Positions 43,856 to 52,293 of a stretch of DNA of 60,527 bases are shown piece by piece. The first letter of the stretch is position 1, and each line of letters begins with the position of its first letter. The stretch is from Candidatus Palauibacter scopulicola (GTDB lineage Bacteria; Gemmatimonadota; Gemmatimonadetes; Palauibacterales; Palauibacteraceae), in NCBI RefSeq assembly GCF_947581915.1, contig NZ_CANPWG010000074.1, positions 1 to 60,527 of the forward strand. The letters are read 5' to 3'. Under the pieces are notes generated by a model, which searched no databases, was not told where the DNA came from, and saw only the letters and a program-made list of their open reading frames with translations. A program made the translations under genes and the position numbers.

Positions 43856-46800
43856 TCAGGGCGGGCCGACGGTGACCTCGCGGGCGCCCGGAGTGATCTC
43901 GACGCGTTCGACGGCGCCTCCGGGCCACCGGACCTCGATCGCCACGGGATCGCCCGAGAGGCCGAGGATCTGCACGGGGTCGTCGTGGGAGCCGGTCCCG
44001 GATCCGGCCCTCACTTCGCGCGCGGGGCCGAGGCCGTCGGCGTACACCACGCGCAGGACGGCTCCGATTCCGTGGCGGTTCTCCGCCGTCCCGGCGACAC
44101 GGACCCGCAGGCCGGGCGACGTTCCGGCGCCGCGAAACAGTCGTGCCGCGCCTCCGTTGATCCCGAGCACGAAATCGAGGCGGCCGTCGCCGTCGATGTC
44201 CGCGGCCGCGGCGCCGCGCTGGTCTCCGTAGGCGGCGACCCCCGACTCCTGTCCCGGGACCGGGCGGAACCCGCCGCGCCCGTCGCCCTCGAGCCACAGC
44301 CCCCGCCCCGCGTCGTAGCGCGGCGTGTCTTCGTCCGTGGCGAAGAAGTTCTGGGACAGGAACAGGTCCTCGCGGCCGTCTCCGTTGGCGTCCGCCACCA
44401 GGACGCCCAGCGAAGGGGCCTGCTGCGCCTCGCGCGGGAGCGGCGCCGCCTCGAAGCGGTCGCCCCGGTTCAGGAACACCATGTGCCGCAGTTCCGCCGC
44501 CTCCAGCCGACCCTCCGGCCACGCGCCCAGCGCCTCGCCGACATCCGCCTCGGCGTAGGCCGCGCGCGTTGGCACGCGTCCGCCCACCGGCGGGATGTGC
44601 TCGGCGAGCCGGCCCAGCGCACCCAGAGGCGCGGACGCGCCGAGCCGTTCGTCCCGCTGCGCCTCCACGAGGTCGAGGGTTCCGTTGCGGTCCACGTCGC
44701 CAAAATGGAGTTCGAGCGGGGTCCCGGGCGTCGGGCGGTATTCGGTGTTGTCCCCCCAGGAGACCGCCACCAGGTCCGGGCGCCCATCGCCGTCGAAGTC
44801 GCCCGCGGATACGGCGTTCCAGCGCCCGCGGTGCTCGCTCAGTCCCACATCTTCCGTGACGTCGGAGAACCGCCCCCGGTCGTTCCGGAGCAGCCGCACG
44901 GGGCCCCACTCGATGGAGAGCGCGAGGTCCGGGTCGCCGTCCAGGTCGTAGTCCGTGAACACGGCGCCGGTCACCATGCCCAGCCTCCCGAAGACCGCCG
45001 CGTCCCGCCGGTCCTCCTCGAAGCCGCCGCCCGGACGGCCCCGGAACACCCGGGAGGGCCCGGCGAGCGGGTAGCCGCCCGGCACGACCCGCGCGCCCGC
45101 GAAGAGATCGAGCCGTCCGTCAAGGTCGTAGTCGGCGGCGGCCAGCGGGCCCACCGACCCCGCTGAACCTGGCGCCACGCCGCGGTTGAGGGGGGTCAGC
45201 GCCACGCCCGTCATCGCGTCCCCTGGCCACTCCGCAGACACGACGGCCGGCACCTGCGCCACCTCGGCCGGCGGCGCCTCGTAGCTGGACAGCCCGAGCA
45301 GCACCCTCGCCGTGTCCCCCGCGGGGAGCGGGATCACCGCGGTCTGGTCCACCGGCGCCCGCGGCCCGGCCAGCGTCACGCGGACGAGCGTGCCCCCGTC
45401 GTTCCGGAACAGCACCGGCGCCGCGCCGGCGCCCGAGCCCAGCAGCAGGTCTGGGTCCCCGTCGCCGTCCAGGTCGTGCCACGCCACGCTCGGCCCCATG
45501 CGGGACAGGCGCAGCGGGAGGAGCGGCTGCCGCGCCACCTCGGCGAACGGCGGCTCGTCGTGGATCGGCCCGAAACGCTCGTCCAGCTCGAACCACGGTG
45601 CCGCGACCGGGGAGGGTGGCGGAGCGACGGCCCCAACGCCGGACGCCTCCACCTCCAACACCTCGTACAGCCGGTCCGCGCCGTCCACGCGCACCACCGA
45701 CCGCCCCCCGCCGCGCCAATCCACGCCCAGCGTGCCCTGGGCGGCGTCTCCCATGGCGAACGAGACGAGCGCCTCCGAACCCGAGAGATATCCGCCGCCC
45801 GCCGCGACCTCCTTCGTCTGGCGCGGCAGACCCTCGACTTCGAGCCACACCGTGGCCCCGACTCCGGCCGTGTTCGGCGCCTCTCCCCGCAGGCGGACCG
45901 CCAGCCGGGGCGCCGCGGCGTCGTTGCGCAGCAGCAGGGCCGGGCGGTCGAGCCGGTTCACGACCGCGTCCAGGTCTCCGTCCCCGTCGAAATCCGCCAG
46001 CGCCGCCCCGTGCGACACATCCGGCTCCGGCGCCACGCCCCACGCCCGCCCCACCTCCTCGAACCCGGCCCCGCCCCGGTTCCGGAACGCCACGTTGTAC
46101 AGCGGCAGCGGCCGGTACAGGAGGGTGGACTCGCGCTCGCCCGAGAGGCCGGCCTCGCGGATCGAGATCTGCGTGTCCGCGTCCATCAGGTCCCGGATGT
46201 GGCCGTTCGGGATGAGGAGGTCCTCGAACCCGTCCAGGTCCACGTCGAGGAAGAGCGCCGACCACGACCACCCGGACGCCTCGACCCCCGCCTGGCGCCC
46301 GACCTCCGCCCAGGTGCCGTCCCCGCGGCTGGCCAGCAGCGTGTTGCGGTTCACCTGCTGCGCCCCGGCGGCCTCGCCGGGCGGCGTGTGCTCCACGCGC
46401 GACACCGGGTCCTGCGTCTTCCTCGACCGCGAGTCGCGGGCCAGCATGTCGAGCACGAACACGTCCGCGTCCCCGTCCCGGTCGACGTCCGAGAAGTCCA
46501 CCGCCATCGAGGAGGCGCTCGTCGTGGGCAGCGCGTGGGGCGGCGGCGGGCGGAAGGTCCCGTCCCCCCGGTTGATCCACAGCCGGTCGGGGCTGTGCAG
46601 GTCGTTCGCGACGTAGAGGTCCGGGTCCCCGTCGGCGTCCAGATCCCCGAACCGGGCCGCCAGCCCCCATTCGGTCGGGGCGGCTTCCAGCGGCGCGCCG
46701 TCGGCGTCGAGGAAGGCGCCGGAGGAGAACGGCACGTGCCGGAAGCCGCCGCCTGCGCCGCCCGCGCCCGCGTTGAACTCGTTCAGGTAGAGTTCGTCGG

Positions 46801-47659
46801 CCTCCCCCCTCTCGAGCCGCACCACGCCGTCCGCCCGCCACGCCAGTTCGTAGTGGCCGGCGAAGCGCTCCACGACCTCGAACTCCCGCCCCGCGCGTCG
46901 CACCGTGTTCGGGAAGGCGACCTCGTCCCCGGGAAAGAGATCGAGGACGGAGCGGCTCTTGTAGCGCGTGAGGTAGAGGTCGAGATCCCCGTCCCCGTCG
47001 ATGTCGGCCAGCGCGCTCGACATCCCCCCGCGCGAGTCCAGCAGTCCCGCTTCGGGCGCCTCCGTGAAACGCCCCGCCCCATCGTTCAGGAAGAGGGACT
47101 TCGGGCCCTCGATGGAGGTGAGAAGGAGGTCGAGGTCACCGTCTCCGTCCACGTCCACGAAGGTGGCGCCGGTCGAGAAACGGTCCCCCGCGGCGACCCC
47201 GCTCTCCGCCGCCGCCTCACGGAACCGCCAGTCCCCGAGGTTGATGTAGAGGGCGTTCGGGCCCTCGAGGCGGGCCAGGTAGAGGTCGGGCCGGCCATCC
47301 CCGTTCACGTCGCCCGCCGCAACCCCCGAGCCGTTCCCCCGCATCTGGTTCTCGAGGAAGCTCGCGTCCGAGAGCGCGTTGCCGAAGTCGAGCCCGGACC
47401 AGGTGGGCGGCACCGCGGTGAACCCGGCGCCGCCGCCCTCCACTGCGAGGGGCCGCCAGCGGGCGCCCGGTACTTCCGTCCACGCCTCGGGCTGCGCGGG
47501 CGCGGAGAAGTCCGCCGGGCCGCAGGCTACCGAAGCCGTCAGCAGCAGGCAGGCCGCGGCCGACGGCGCGCTGGAGGCGCAACGGCCGGCGACCCGCGGC
47601 CCGGCGGCCCGAGACGGGTGCGACGCGGACTTTCGCCGCGAGCTGCCGGGGCGGGTCAT
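43856..47659 (-). CDS. double FG-GAP/VCBS propeller lipoprotein with two ASPIC/UnbV domains
   Basis: 1267 residues. The lipobox TASVAC predicts a surface lipoprotein. Architecture is propeller, ASPIC/UnbV (~585-680, around APNTAGVGATVWLEVEG), second propeller (~700-1160), ASPIC/UnbV (~1185-1260, AENRHGIGAVLRVVYADG). Many calcium-binding loops of the D-x-D-x-D-G type are present (DVNGDGRPDLYLARL, DIDGDGDLDLYLTRY, DVDRDGDADVFVLD). Most relatives have one such pair, so this is a tandem doubling. Third gene of the S9 peptidase operon, overlapping nothing but starting 17 bases after its neighbour. Adhesion or polymer binding is a guess. Confidence 0.88.
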   Translation of the reverse strand: MTRPGSSRRKSASHPSRAAGPRVAGRCASSAPSAAACLLLTASVACGPADFSAPAQPEAWTEVPGARWRPLAVEGGGAGFTAVPPTWSGLDFGNALSDASFLENQMRGNGSGVAAGDVNGDGRPDLYLARLEGPNALYINLGDWRFREAAAESGVAAGDRFSTGATFVDVDGDGDLDLLLTSIEGPKSLFLNDGAGRFTEAPEAGLLDSRGGMSSALADIDGDGDLDLYLTRYKSRSVLDLFPGDEVAFPNTVRRAGREFEVVERFAGHYELAWRADGVVRLERGEADELYLNEFNAGAGGAGGGFRHVPFSSGAFLDADGAPLEAAPTEWGLAARFGDLDADGDPDLYVANDLHSPDRLWINRGDGTFRPPPPHALPTTSASSMAVDFSDVDRDGDADVFVLDMLARDSRSRKTQDPVSRVEHTPPGEAAGAQQVNRNTLLASRGDGTWAEVGRQAGVEASGWSWSALFLDVDLDGFEDLLIPNGHIRDLMDADTQISIREAGLSGERESTLLYRPLPLYNVAFRNRGGAGFEEVGRAWGVAPEPDVSHGAALADFDGDGDLDAVVNRLDRPALLLRNDAAAPRLAVRLRGEAPNTAGVGATVWLEVEGLPRQTKEVAAGGGYLSGSEALVSFAMGDAAQGTLGVDWRGGGRSVVRVDGADRLYEVLEVEASGVGAVAPPPSPVAAPWFELDERFGPIHDEPPFAEVARQPLLPLRLSRMGPSVAWHDLDGDGDPDLLLGSGAGAAPVLFRNDGGTLVRVTLAGPRAPVDQTAVIPLPAGDTARVLLGLSSYEAPPAEVAQVPAVVSAEWPGDAMTGVALTPLNRGVAPGSAGSVGPLAAADYDLDGRLDLFAGARVVPGGYPLAGPSRVFRGRPGGGFEEDRRDAAVFGRLGMVTGAVFTDYDLDGDPDLALSIEWGPVRLLRNDRGRFSDVTEDVGLSEHRGRWNAVSAGDFDGDGRPDLVAVSWGDNTEYRPTPGTPLELHFGDVDRNGTLDLVEAQRDERLGASAPLGALGRLAEHIPPVGGRVPTRAAYAEADVGEALGAWPEGRLEAAELRHMVFLNRGDRFEAAPLPREAQQAPSLGVLVADANGDGREDLFLSQNFFATDEDTPRYDAGRGLWLEGDGRGGFRPVPGQESGVAAYGDQRGAAAADIDGDGRLDFVLGINGGAARLFRGAGTSPGLRVRVAGTAENRHGIGAVLRVVYADGLGPAREVRAGSGTGSHDDPVQILGLSGDPVAIEVRWPGGAVERVEITPGAREVTVGPP

Positions 47660-47675
47660 GAAGCGGGGGCGACGC

Positions 47676-48299
47676 TCAGAATCCGGAGAGGATGGCATCC
47701 GCACGGCCGACGAGGGCCCGGTTCAGGGACAGCCACGCCTCCACCGTCGCGGGATCCGCCCAGCCGGAGACGGCCGCCGCCGCGAGCCCCGAGCCTTCCG
47801 GCCAGGGACGCCCCTCGACGAACTCAAGCACGTCCTCGAAGGCGGAGAACACGGTCGGGTCCACCTCGGCCCCGATCGAGGCGAGACGTTCGGAGACCGC
47901 TCTCCACTCCGCCCGCGTCGCCGCGTCCGCCGCCAACTGGGGCAGGCGCACGGCGCCAGCCAGCGAGCCGCCCAGCGGATCGCCCGAGCCCGCCGACGCG
48001 CCCGGCACGATCCACGTCACGATCTGTCCCTCGAGCCCGAAGCGCCGGAACTCCTGCAAGCGGTAGAAGAGCGCGAGCGCGAGTTCGCGCTGCAGTCGAG
48101 CCGATTCGTCCGCCTCCCGCGTCAACCGCCCGAGCCGCTCGTCCTGCCGCGCCGCCATGCTCGCCAGCAGGTCCGCGGCCTCGCCGTCCGCTCCTGAAGC
48201 CGCACCGCGCCCTCCGCCGAGTGCGATCCCGGCGGCGCCGCCCACGACGAGACCCGCAAGCAGACCCGCCACCGCAGCCGGAACCGGCTTCACCGGCAT
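47676..48299 (-). CDS. unknown membrane-anchored protein
   Basis: 207 residues, no family recognised. One Gly/Ala-rich N-terminal helix (~8-30, VAGLLAGLVVGGAAGIALGG) anchors a predicted mainly helical periplasmic domain. A coiled-coil-like stretch (~45-75) precedes a segment with LFYRLQEFRRFGLEGQIVTWIVP. No conserved catalytic motif is apparent. It lies 22 bases after the S9 peptidase stop and 16 before the FG-GAP lipoprotein start, so the three genes probably act together. Confidence 0.72.
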   Translation of the reverse strand: MPVKPVPAAVAGLLAGLVVGGAAGIALGGGRGAASGADGEAADLLASMAARQDERLGRLTREADESARLQRELALALFYRLQEFRRFGLEGQIVTWIVPGASAGSGDPLGGSLAGAVRLPQLAADAATRAEWRAVSERLASIGAEVDPTVFSAFEDVLEFVEGRPWPEGSGLAAAAVSGWADPATVEAWLSLNRALVGRADAILSGF

Positions 48300-48321
48300 G
48301 CCGCTTCCCGCATTCTCCGCC

Positions 48322-50916
48322 TTACTCGCGACCGAAGTCCGTCGTCGTGTGCGCGCCCTCGCCGGCGGCGCCCTTTACGTAGCGGTCGAACCAGCCGATC
48401 CAGCGCGCCCACATGTCGAGGTTGTTCTCGAGCGCGCGCGGCGTGTGCGACTCGAAGGGATATTCGAACAGCGCCGCCGTCTTCCCGAGCCCGGTGAGCG
48501 CGTGGATCATGCGCCTCGACTGGATCGGATAGGTGCCGGAGTTGTTGTCATCCGCCCCGTGGTAGAGGAGGAGCGGCGTGTTGATCTGGTCCGCCTTGAA
48601 GAACGGCGACATCTCCATGTACACGTGGGGCGCCTCCCAGATGTCTCGCGGCTCGGCCTGGAACCCCATCGGCGTGAGGGAGCGGTTGTAGGCGCCGTCC
48701 CCCGCGATCCCCGCCTTGAAGAAGGGCGTGTGCGCGAGGAAGTTCGCGGTCGCGAAGGCGCCGTAGCTGTGCCCGCCGTGGCCGATCCGGTCCATGTCGA
48801 CGACGCCGAGCGCGTCGACCGCGCGGATCGCGGCGTACATCCCGTCGACCATGTTCGAGATGTAGTAGTCGTTGTAGTTCTCGCCGACGATCGGGATGTC
48901 GGGATAGACGATCGCGTACCCCTGCGTGAGCCAGATGTCGGACCAGCGCAGCCACGTCAGGTTCGTGTACGCGTTGTGGTTGCGCGCGCGGATCGTCGCG
49001 TTGTCGAAGTCGTCCTCGCTCCGGTACTCGCGGGGATACGTCCAGAAGACGGCCGGCACGCGGGTGCCTTCGACGTAATCGACCGGGAGCGACACCCGCC
49101 CCTGGACCTCCAGTCCGTCGCGGCGCGTGAACTCGAAGTCGATGCGGCGCGCGGCGGTGAGTTGCGGGAACGGATCCACGTTCCGCGTCAGGTTCTCCAT
49201 CCCCCCGTCCCGGGTCCACAGGTAGCTGTCCGGGAACGTGTTCTTCCCTTCCCGGCTCACGACCAGGCGTTCGAGGTCGGCGTCGAGCGGGACGAGCGGC
49301 CGGTCGAAGCTGTCCCGCGACCCCTCGAACAGGCGCTCGGTGGCCCCATCAGGAATCGACAGCCGGTCGACGAAGGGCTGCGGCCGGAAGTCCTCCTTCC
49401 ACCCGTCGCCGCGCAGGTAGGCGCTCGTCCCGTCCGCCGACACCCAGGCGTACTCGAGCCCGTTCCCGGTACGGGCCGTGAGCAGGTCGCCCGGCAAATC
49501 GACGGCGTCGCCAGGGTCGTGGAACGGAACGAGGGTGTGTCCCTCCGGGTCGCCATCCCCCAGCCCGTAGTGTACCAGGGCGGCGTCGCCATCCCGCCGT
49601 ACGTCGGCGAAAGCGTGCCGGCCGTCCGCGGAGTAGGTGACGCCCGAGATCCGGTCAGCGCTCGTCGCCACGACCTCCGCATCGCCGTCGCCGAACGGGG
49701 CGCGCAGCAGCATGATGCGGTCGGGGCGGTCCCCGCCTTCCCGCTCCGCCGCGGCCCCGGTCTCGCCCGCATCGCCTTCCCCGGCCTCGGCGCGGTGCAG
49801 ATAGGCGATCCCGCTACCATCCGGACGCCACGTCCAGTCGCGCGGGTCCCCGCCCGATCCGCCGCCGCCCGGCCCGCCGCCGCGCGCGCTTTCACGCAGT
49901 TCGCGTTCCTCCAGCGTGGCGAGCACGTCGCCGCTCTCCACCTCGATGACCTCGGTCACGCGCGGGAAGCCGGTGTAGCTCGCGATGTAGGAGAAGGGAC
50001 GCGCGAGGCGGGTGGCGATCACATGCCGCCCGTCGGGACTCGACGACAGCGACTCGTACATGCCCGGCGCGCCGACCGTCCGCGGCGACCGGCCGGGCGT
50101 CAACTCCACGATCTGGCTGCGCGTGTAATACTCGAACAGGTCCGCGCCGTGCGCGTCCTCGAGCAGGAAGGGCATCGTGCGCGTCGGCGTGGCCTCCGCC
50201 CGCGTGTGCCGGATCGTGGGGCCCGAGGGCAACGCCGGAGCCGGCGGCGGCGAGCCGCGGTCCGCCGGAGCCGCGAGGGTGAGGATCGAGCCCGAGGGCG
50301 TCCACTGCAGCATGCGCGAAGGCGCCGATCCCTGGCCCCGAGACGAGGTCCCGATGGAGCTGATCACATGGACATCGCCGGCCGGCGTCACACTGCCGTC
50401 GCTCGTGTCGGCGATCCAGACTTCCGTCCGCTCCTCGAGGTGCGCGAGAAAGGCGAGCCGCGACCCGTCCGGCGACCACATGAGGTCGCTCACGTGGATC
50501 CCCTCGGGAAGGTCCACGTCGATGTAGGCGCGGTCGCTCAGCGAGTAGAATCGAAAGCCGTACAGGCCGTAGATGTCGAGGTGCCACGGGCGGTCCGTGC
50601 GCGCCCGGATCTCGAGCATCGCCAGCCGCAGCGTCTCTTCCCCCACCTCGGCCAGCGTCGAAAGCTCCGTGGAGAGCGGCACGACGAAGTGGTTCCCGTC
50701 CGGACTGACGTGGTCCAGCGTCGCGTAGTTGGGGTCGGTCGCGAACAGTTCCTGCACCGTCGCATCGGGCAGGATGTACCCCCGGGGGAGGTCGAGTCCG
50801 GCCTTCTCCTCCCCATCCTGAGCGGCCAGCGGCGGAGGCGCGGCGCCTGCCGACGCCAGAGCCAGGACCAGAGCCAGAGCGAAGAGGACGGGAAGACTGC
50901 GGAAGATCCTCATCAT
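48322..50916 (-). CDS. exported S9-family (prolyl oligopeptidase-like) glutamyl endopeptidase-type peptidase
   Basis: 864 residues. Signal peptide ends near PPLAAQD. A beta-propeller of about 580 residues contains the WSPDGSRLAFLAHLEE and WRPDGSGIAYLHRAE type repeats. The alpha/beta-hydrolase domain has nucleophile Ser717 in GHGGHSYGAFA, an Asp in HGADDNNSG and a His in FESHTPR. The arrangement and the long propeller resemble the S9D glutamyl endopeptidase group. It probably degrades peptides outside the cytoplasm. First gene of a three-gene operon; the propeller has a Gly-rich insert (~345-360). Confidence 0.9.
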   Translation of the reverse strand: MMRIFRSLPVLFALALVLALASAGAAPPPLAAQDGEEKAGLDLPRGYILPDATVQELFATDPNYATLDHVSPDGNHFVVPLSTELSTLAEVGEETLRLAMLEIRARTDRPWHLDIYGLYGFRFYSLSDRAYIDVDLPEGIHVSDLMWSPDGSRLAFLAHLEERTEVWIADTSDGSVTPAGDVHVISSIGTSSRGQGSAPSRMLQWTPSGSILTLAAPADRGSPPPAPALPSGPTIRHTRAEATPTRTMPFLLEDAHGADLFEYYTRSQIVELTPGRSPRTVGAPGMYESLSSSPDGRHVIATRLARPFSYIASYTGFPRVTEVIEVESGDVLATLEERELRESARGGGPGGGGSGGDPRDWTWRPDGSGIAYLHRAEAGEGDAGETGAAAEREGGDRPDRIMLLRAPFGDGDAEVVATSADRISGVTYSADGRHAFADVRRDGDAALVHYGLGDGDPEGHTLVPFHDPGDAVDLPGDLLTARTGNGLEYAWVSADGTSAYLRGDGWKEDFRPQPFVDRLSIPDGATERLFEGSRDSFDRPLVPLDADLERLVVSREGKNTFPDSYLWTRDGGMENLTRNVDPFPQLTAARRIDFEFTRRDGLEVQGRVSLPVDYVEGTRVPAVFWTYPREYRSEDDFDNATIRARNHNAYTNLTWLRWSDIWLTQGYAIVYPDIPIVGENYNDYYISNMVDGMYAAIRAVDALGVVDMDRIGHGGHSYGAFATANFLAHTPFFKAGIAGDGAYNRSLTPMGFQAEPRDIWEAPHVYMEMSPFFKADQINTPLLLYHGADDNNSGTYPIQSRRMIHALTGLGKTAALFEYPFESHTPRALENNLDMWARWIGWFDRYVKGAAGEGAHTTTDFGRE

Positions 50917-51017
50917 CGAACTCCCGGGGACGAGGTGGGGATGGGCGAAGGTTCAAAGCTGGACCCCCCCGACGACCCTTCGCAAGCGGGCATGCGCGGC
51001 GCGCCCGGCACATTTAC

Positions 51018-51035
51018 GTTGCGGCGGCCCGCAAC
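51018..51035. promoter_or_regulatory. perfect inverted repeat in the divergent intergenic region
   Basis: GTTGCGG CGGC CCGCAAC, 7-base arms with 4-base loop, between the divergent S9 peptidase and NTF2-like genes. Could be an operator serving both, or a hairpin. Confidence 0.35.
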
Positions 51036-51075
51036 CCCGGCCGCACCATCGAACCACCCCGACACGGGAGGACAA

Positions 51076-51597
51076 TTGAGCCTTCAGCCGCACTCGCGTC
51101 ACCGCCGCCTGCCGCCAGGCGTGTATCTGGCCAGCCTCGCCATCTGGCTCGGTTTCGGATGCCAATCGGCCCCCGCGCCGTTGACGGAAGAATATGCCGC
51201 GGCGATGCGCGACAGCGTGTCGGCGACGCTCGAGGAGTTCCGGGCCATGGGGGTCGCCGGGGCGTGGGAGGCCGCGGGCGACTTCTATTCGGACTCCCCC
51301 GCGTTCCGCTTCTACGAGAACGGGGAGTTGCGCTACGCGTCGGCCGCCGACGTGCGCGCCGCCCTCGCGGACCTCGGTCCGGGGGCGCAGCTCACGACGG
51401 AGTACTCGGATACAGACATCGCGCCGCTGGCGCCCGGCCTCGCCCAGGTCCGGTCCCGGTTCGAAAGCACGCTTCGCGGAGAGGACGGATCCGAGGTCGG
51501 CTATGGGGGCGCGGTGACCATGCTGTGGGTCCACGAGCCGGGAGGCTGGCGCATCCTGAGCGGCCACTCCTCGGCTCCGGTCCCGCGCGGAGGATAG
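51076..51597 (+). CDS. NTF2-like (SnoaL/DUF4440) lipoprotein
   Basis: 173 residues from a TTG, with GGGAGG 4 bases upstream. Lipobox LGFGC. The rest is a single NTF2-fold domain: MRDSVSATLEEFRAMGVAGA, then FYSDSPAFRFYENGELRYAS and WVHEPGGWRILSGHSS. Such domains bind small ligands or serve as scaffolds; no catalytic residues identified. The TPR gene follows 4 bases later. Confidence 0.8.
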   Translation: MSLQPHSRHRRLPPGVYLASLAIWLGFGCQSAPAPLTEEYAAAMRDSVSATLEEFRAMGVAGAWEAAGDFYSDSPAFRFYENGELRYASAADVRAALADLGPGAQLTTEYSDTDIAPLAPGLAQVRSRFESTLRGEDGSEVGYGGAVTMLWVHEPGGWRILSGHSSAPVPRGG

Positions 51598-51601
51598 GCC
51601 C

Positions 51602-52171
51602 ATGCCCGACAGTACCGCCCCGGAAACCGACCCCTCGACCCGCGACATCGTCGAGTCGATCATCCGGAAGGGGATGGCCGCGCGGCTCGAGGACCGGCTG
51701 GATGAAGCGATGCGGCACATGAAGGCGGCCGTCGCGCTGGGCCGCCACAGCGACGATCCGCTCGCGCTCGCCCGGGCCCTTCACGGGCAGGCGAACGTCG
51801 AGCGCGACAGGGGGGAGGCGCGCGCGGCCGTCGCGCTCTACCTCGAAGCCGTCCCCCTCTGCCGTCAGGGGGACGACCCGCTCGTCTACGCCCACACCAC
51901 GCGTCACCTGGGGGATGTCCTTCGGGAGATGGGCGACCTCGACAAGGCGGAGCGGTGCTACGCGGAAGCGCTGGCCGTCTACCGGGCGGACCCGGCGGCC
52001 CCGCCGCTCGACGTGGCCAATGCCGTGCGGTCCGCGGCCATCCTGCGCGAGGCGCAGGACGGAGTTGATGAGGCGCGCCTGCTGTGGACCGAGGCGCGAG
52101 ACCTGTATGGCAAGGCGGACGTCGAGGCCGGCGTCTCCGAGAGCGCGGCCCGTCTCGAACGCCTCGCCTGA
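51602..52171 (+). CDS. cytoplasmic TPR protein
   Basis: 189 residues, no signal peptide. Four to five TPR helices pairs: LEDRLDEAMRHMKAAVALG, ARALHGQANVERDRGEARAA, TTRHLGDVLREMGDLDKAER and the final VDEARLLWTEARDLYGKAD. Such proteins act as protein-protein adaptors. Neighbours are a lipoprotein and a Tat-exported PLP enzyme, which do not reveal the partner. Confidence 0.78.
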   Translation: MPDSTAPETDPSTRDIVESIIRKGMAARLEDRLDEAMRHMKAAVALGRHSDDPLALARALHGQANVERDRGEARAAVALYLEAVPLCRQGDDPLVYAHTTRHLGDVLREMGDLDKAERCYAEALAVYRADPAAPPLDVANAVRSAAILREAQDGVDEARLLWTEARDLYGKADVEAGVSESAARLERLA

Positions 52172-52293
52172 CAGCTCGCCGGGGGCGACGTCCGACGCCC
52201 CTCCGTCTTGCCACGGCCGGACGTTTCGACCACCCTGATTCGGATTGGCGGTGTCGATCCGCCGCGAGGGAAAGTTCCGAGGAGGGCGCGCAA

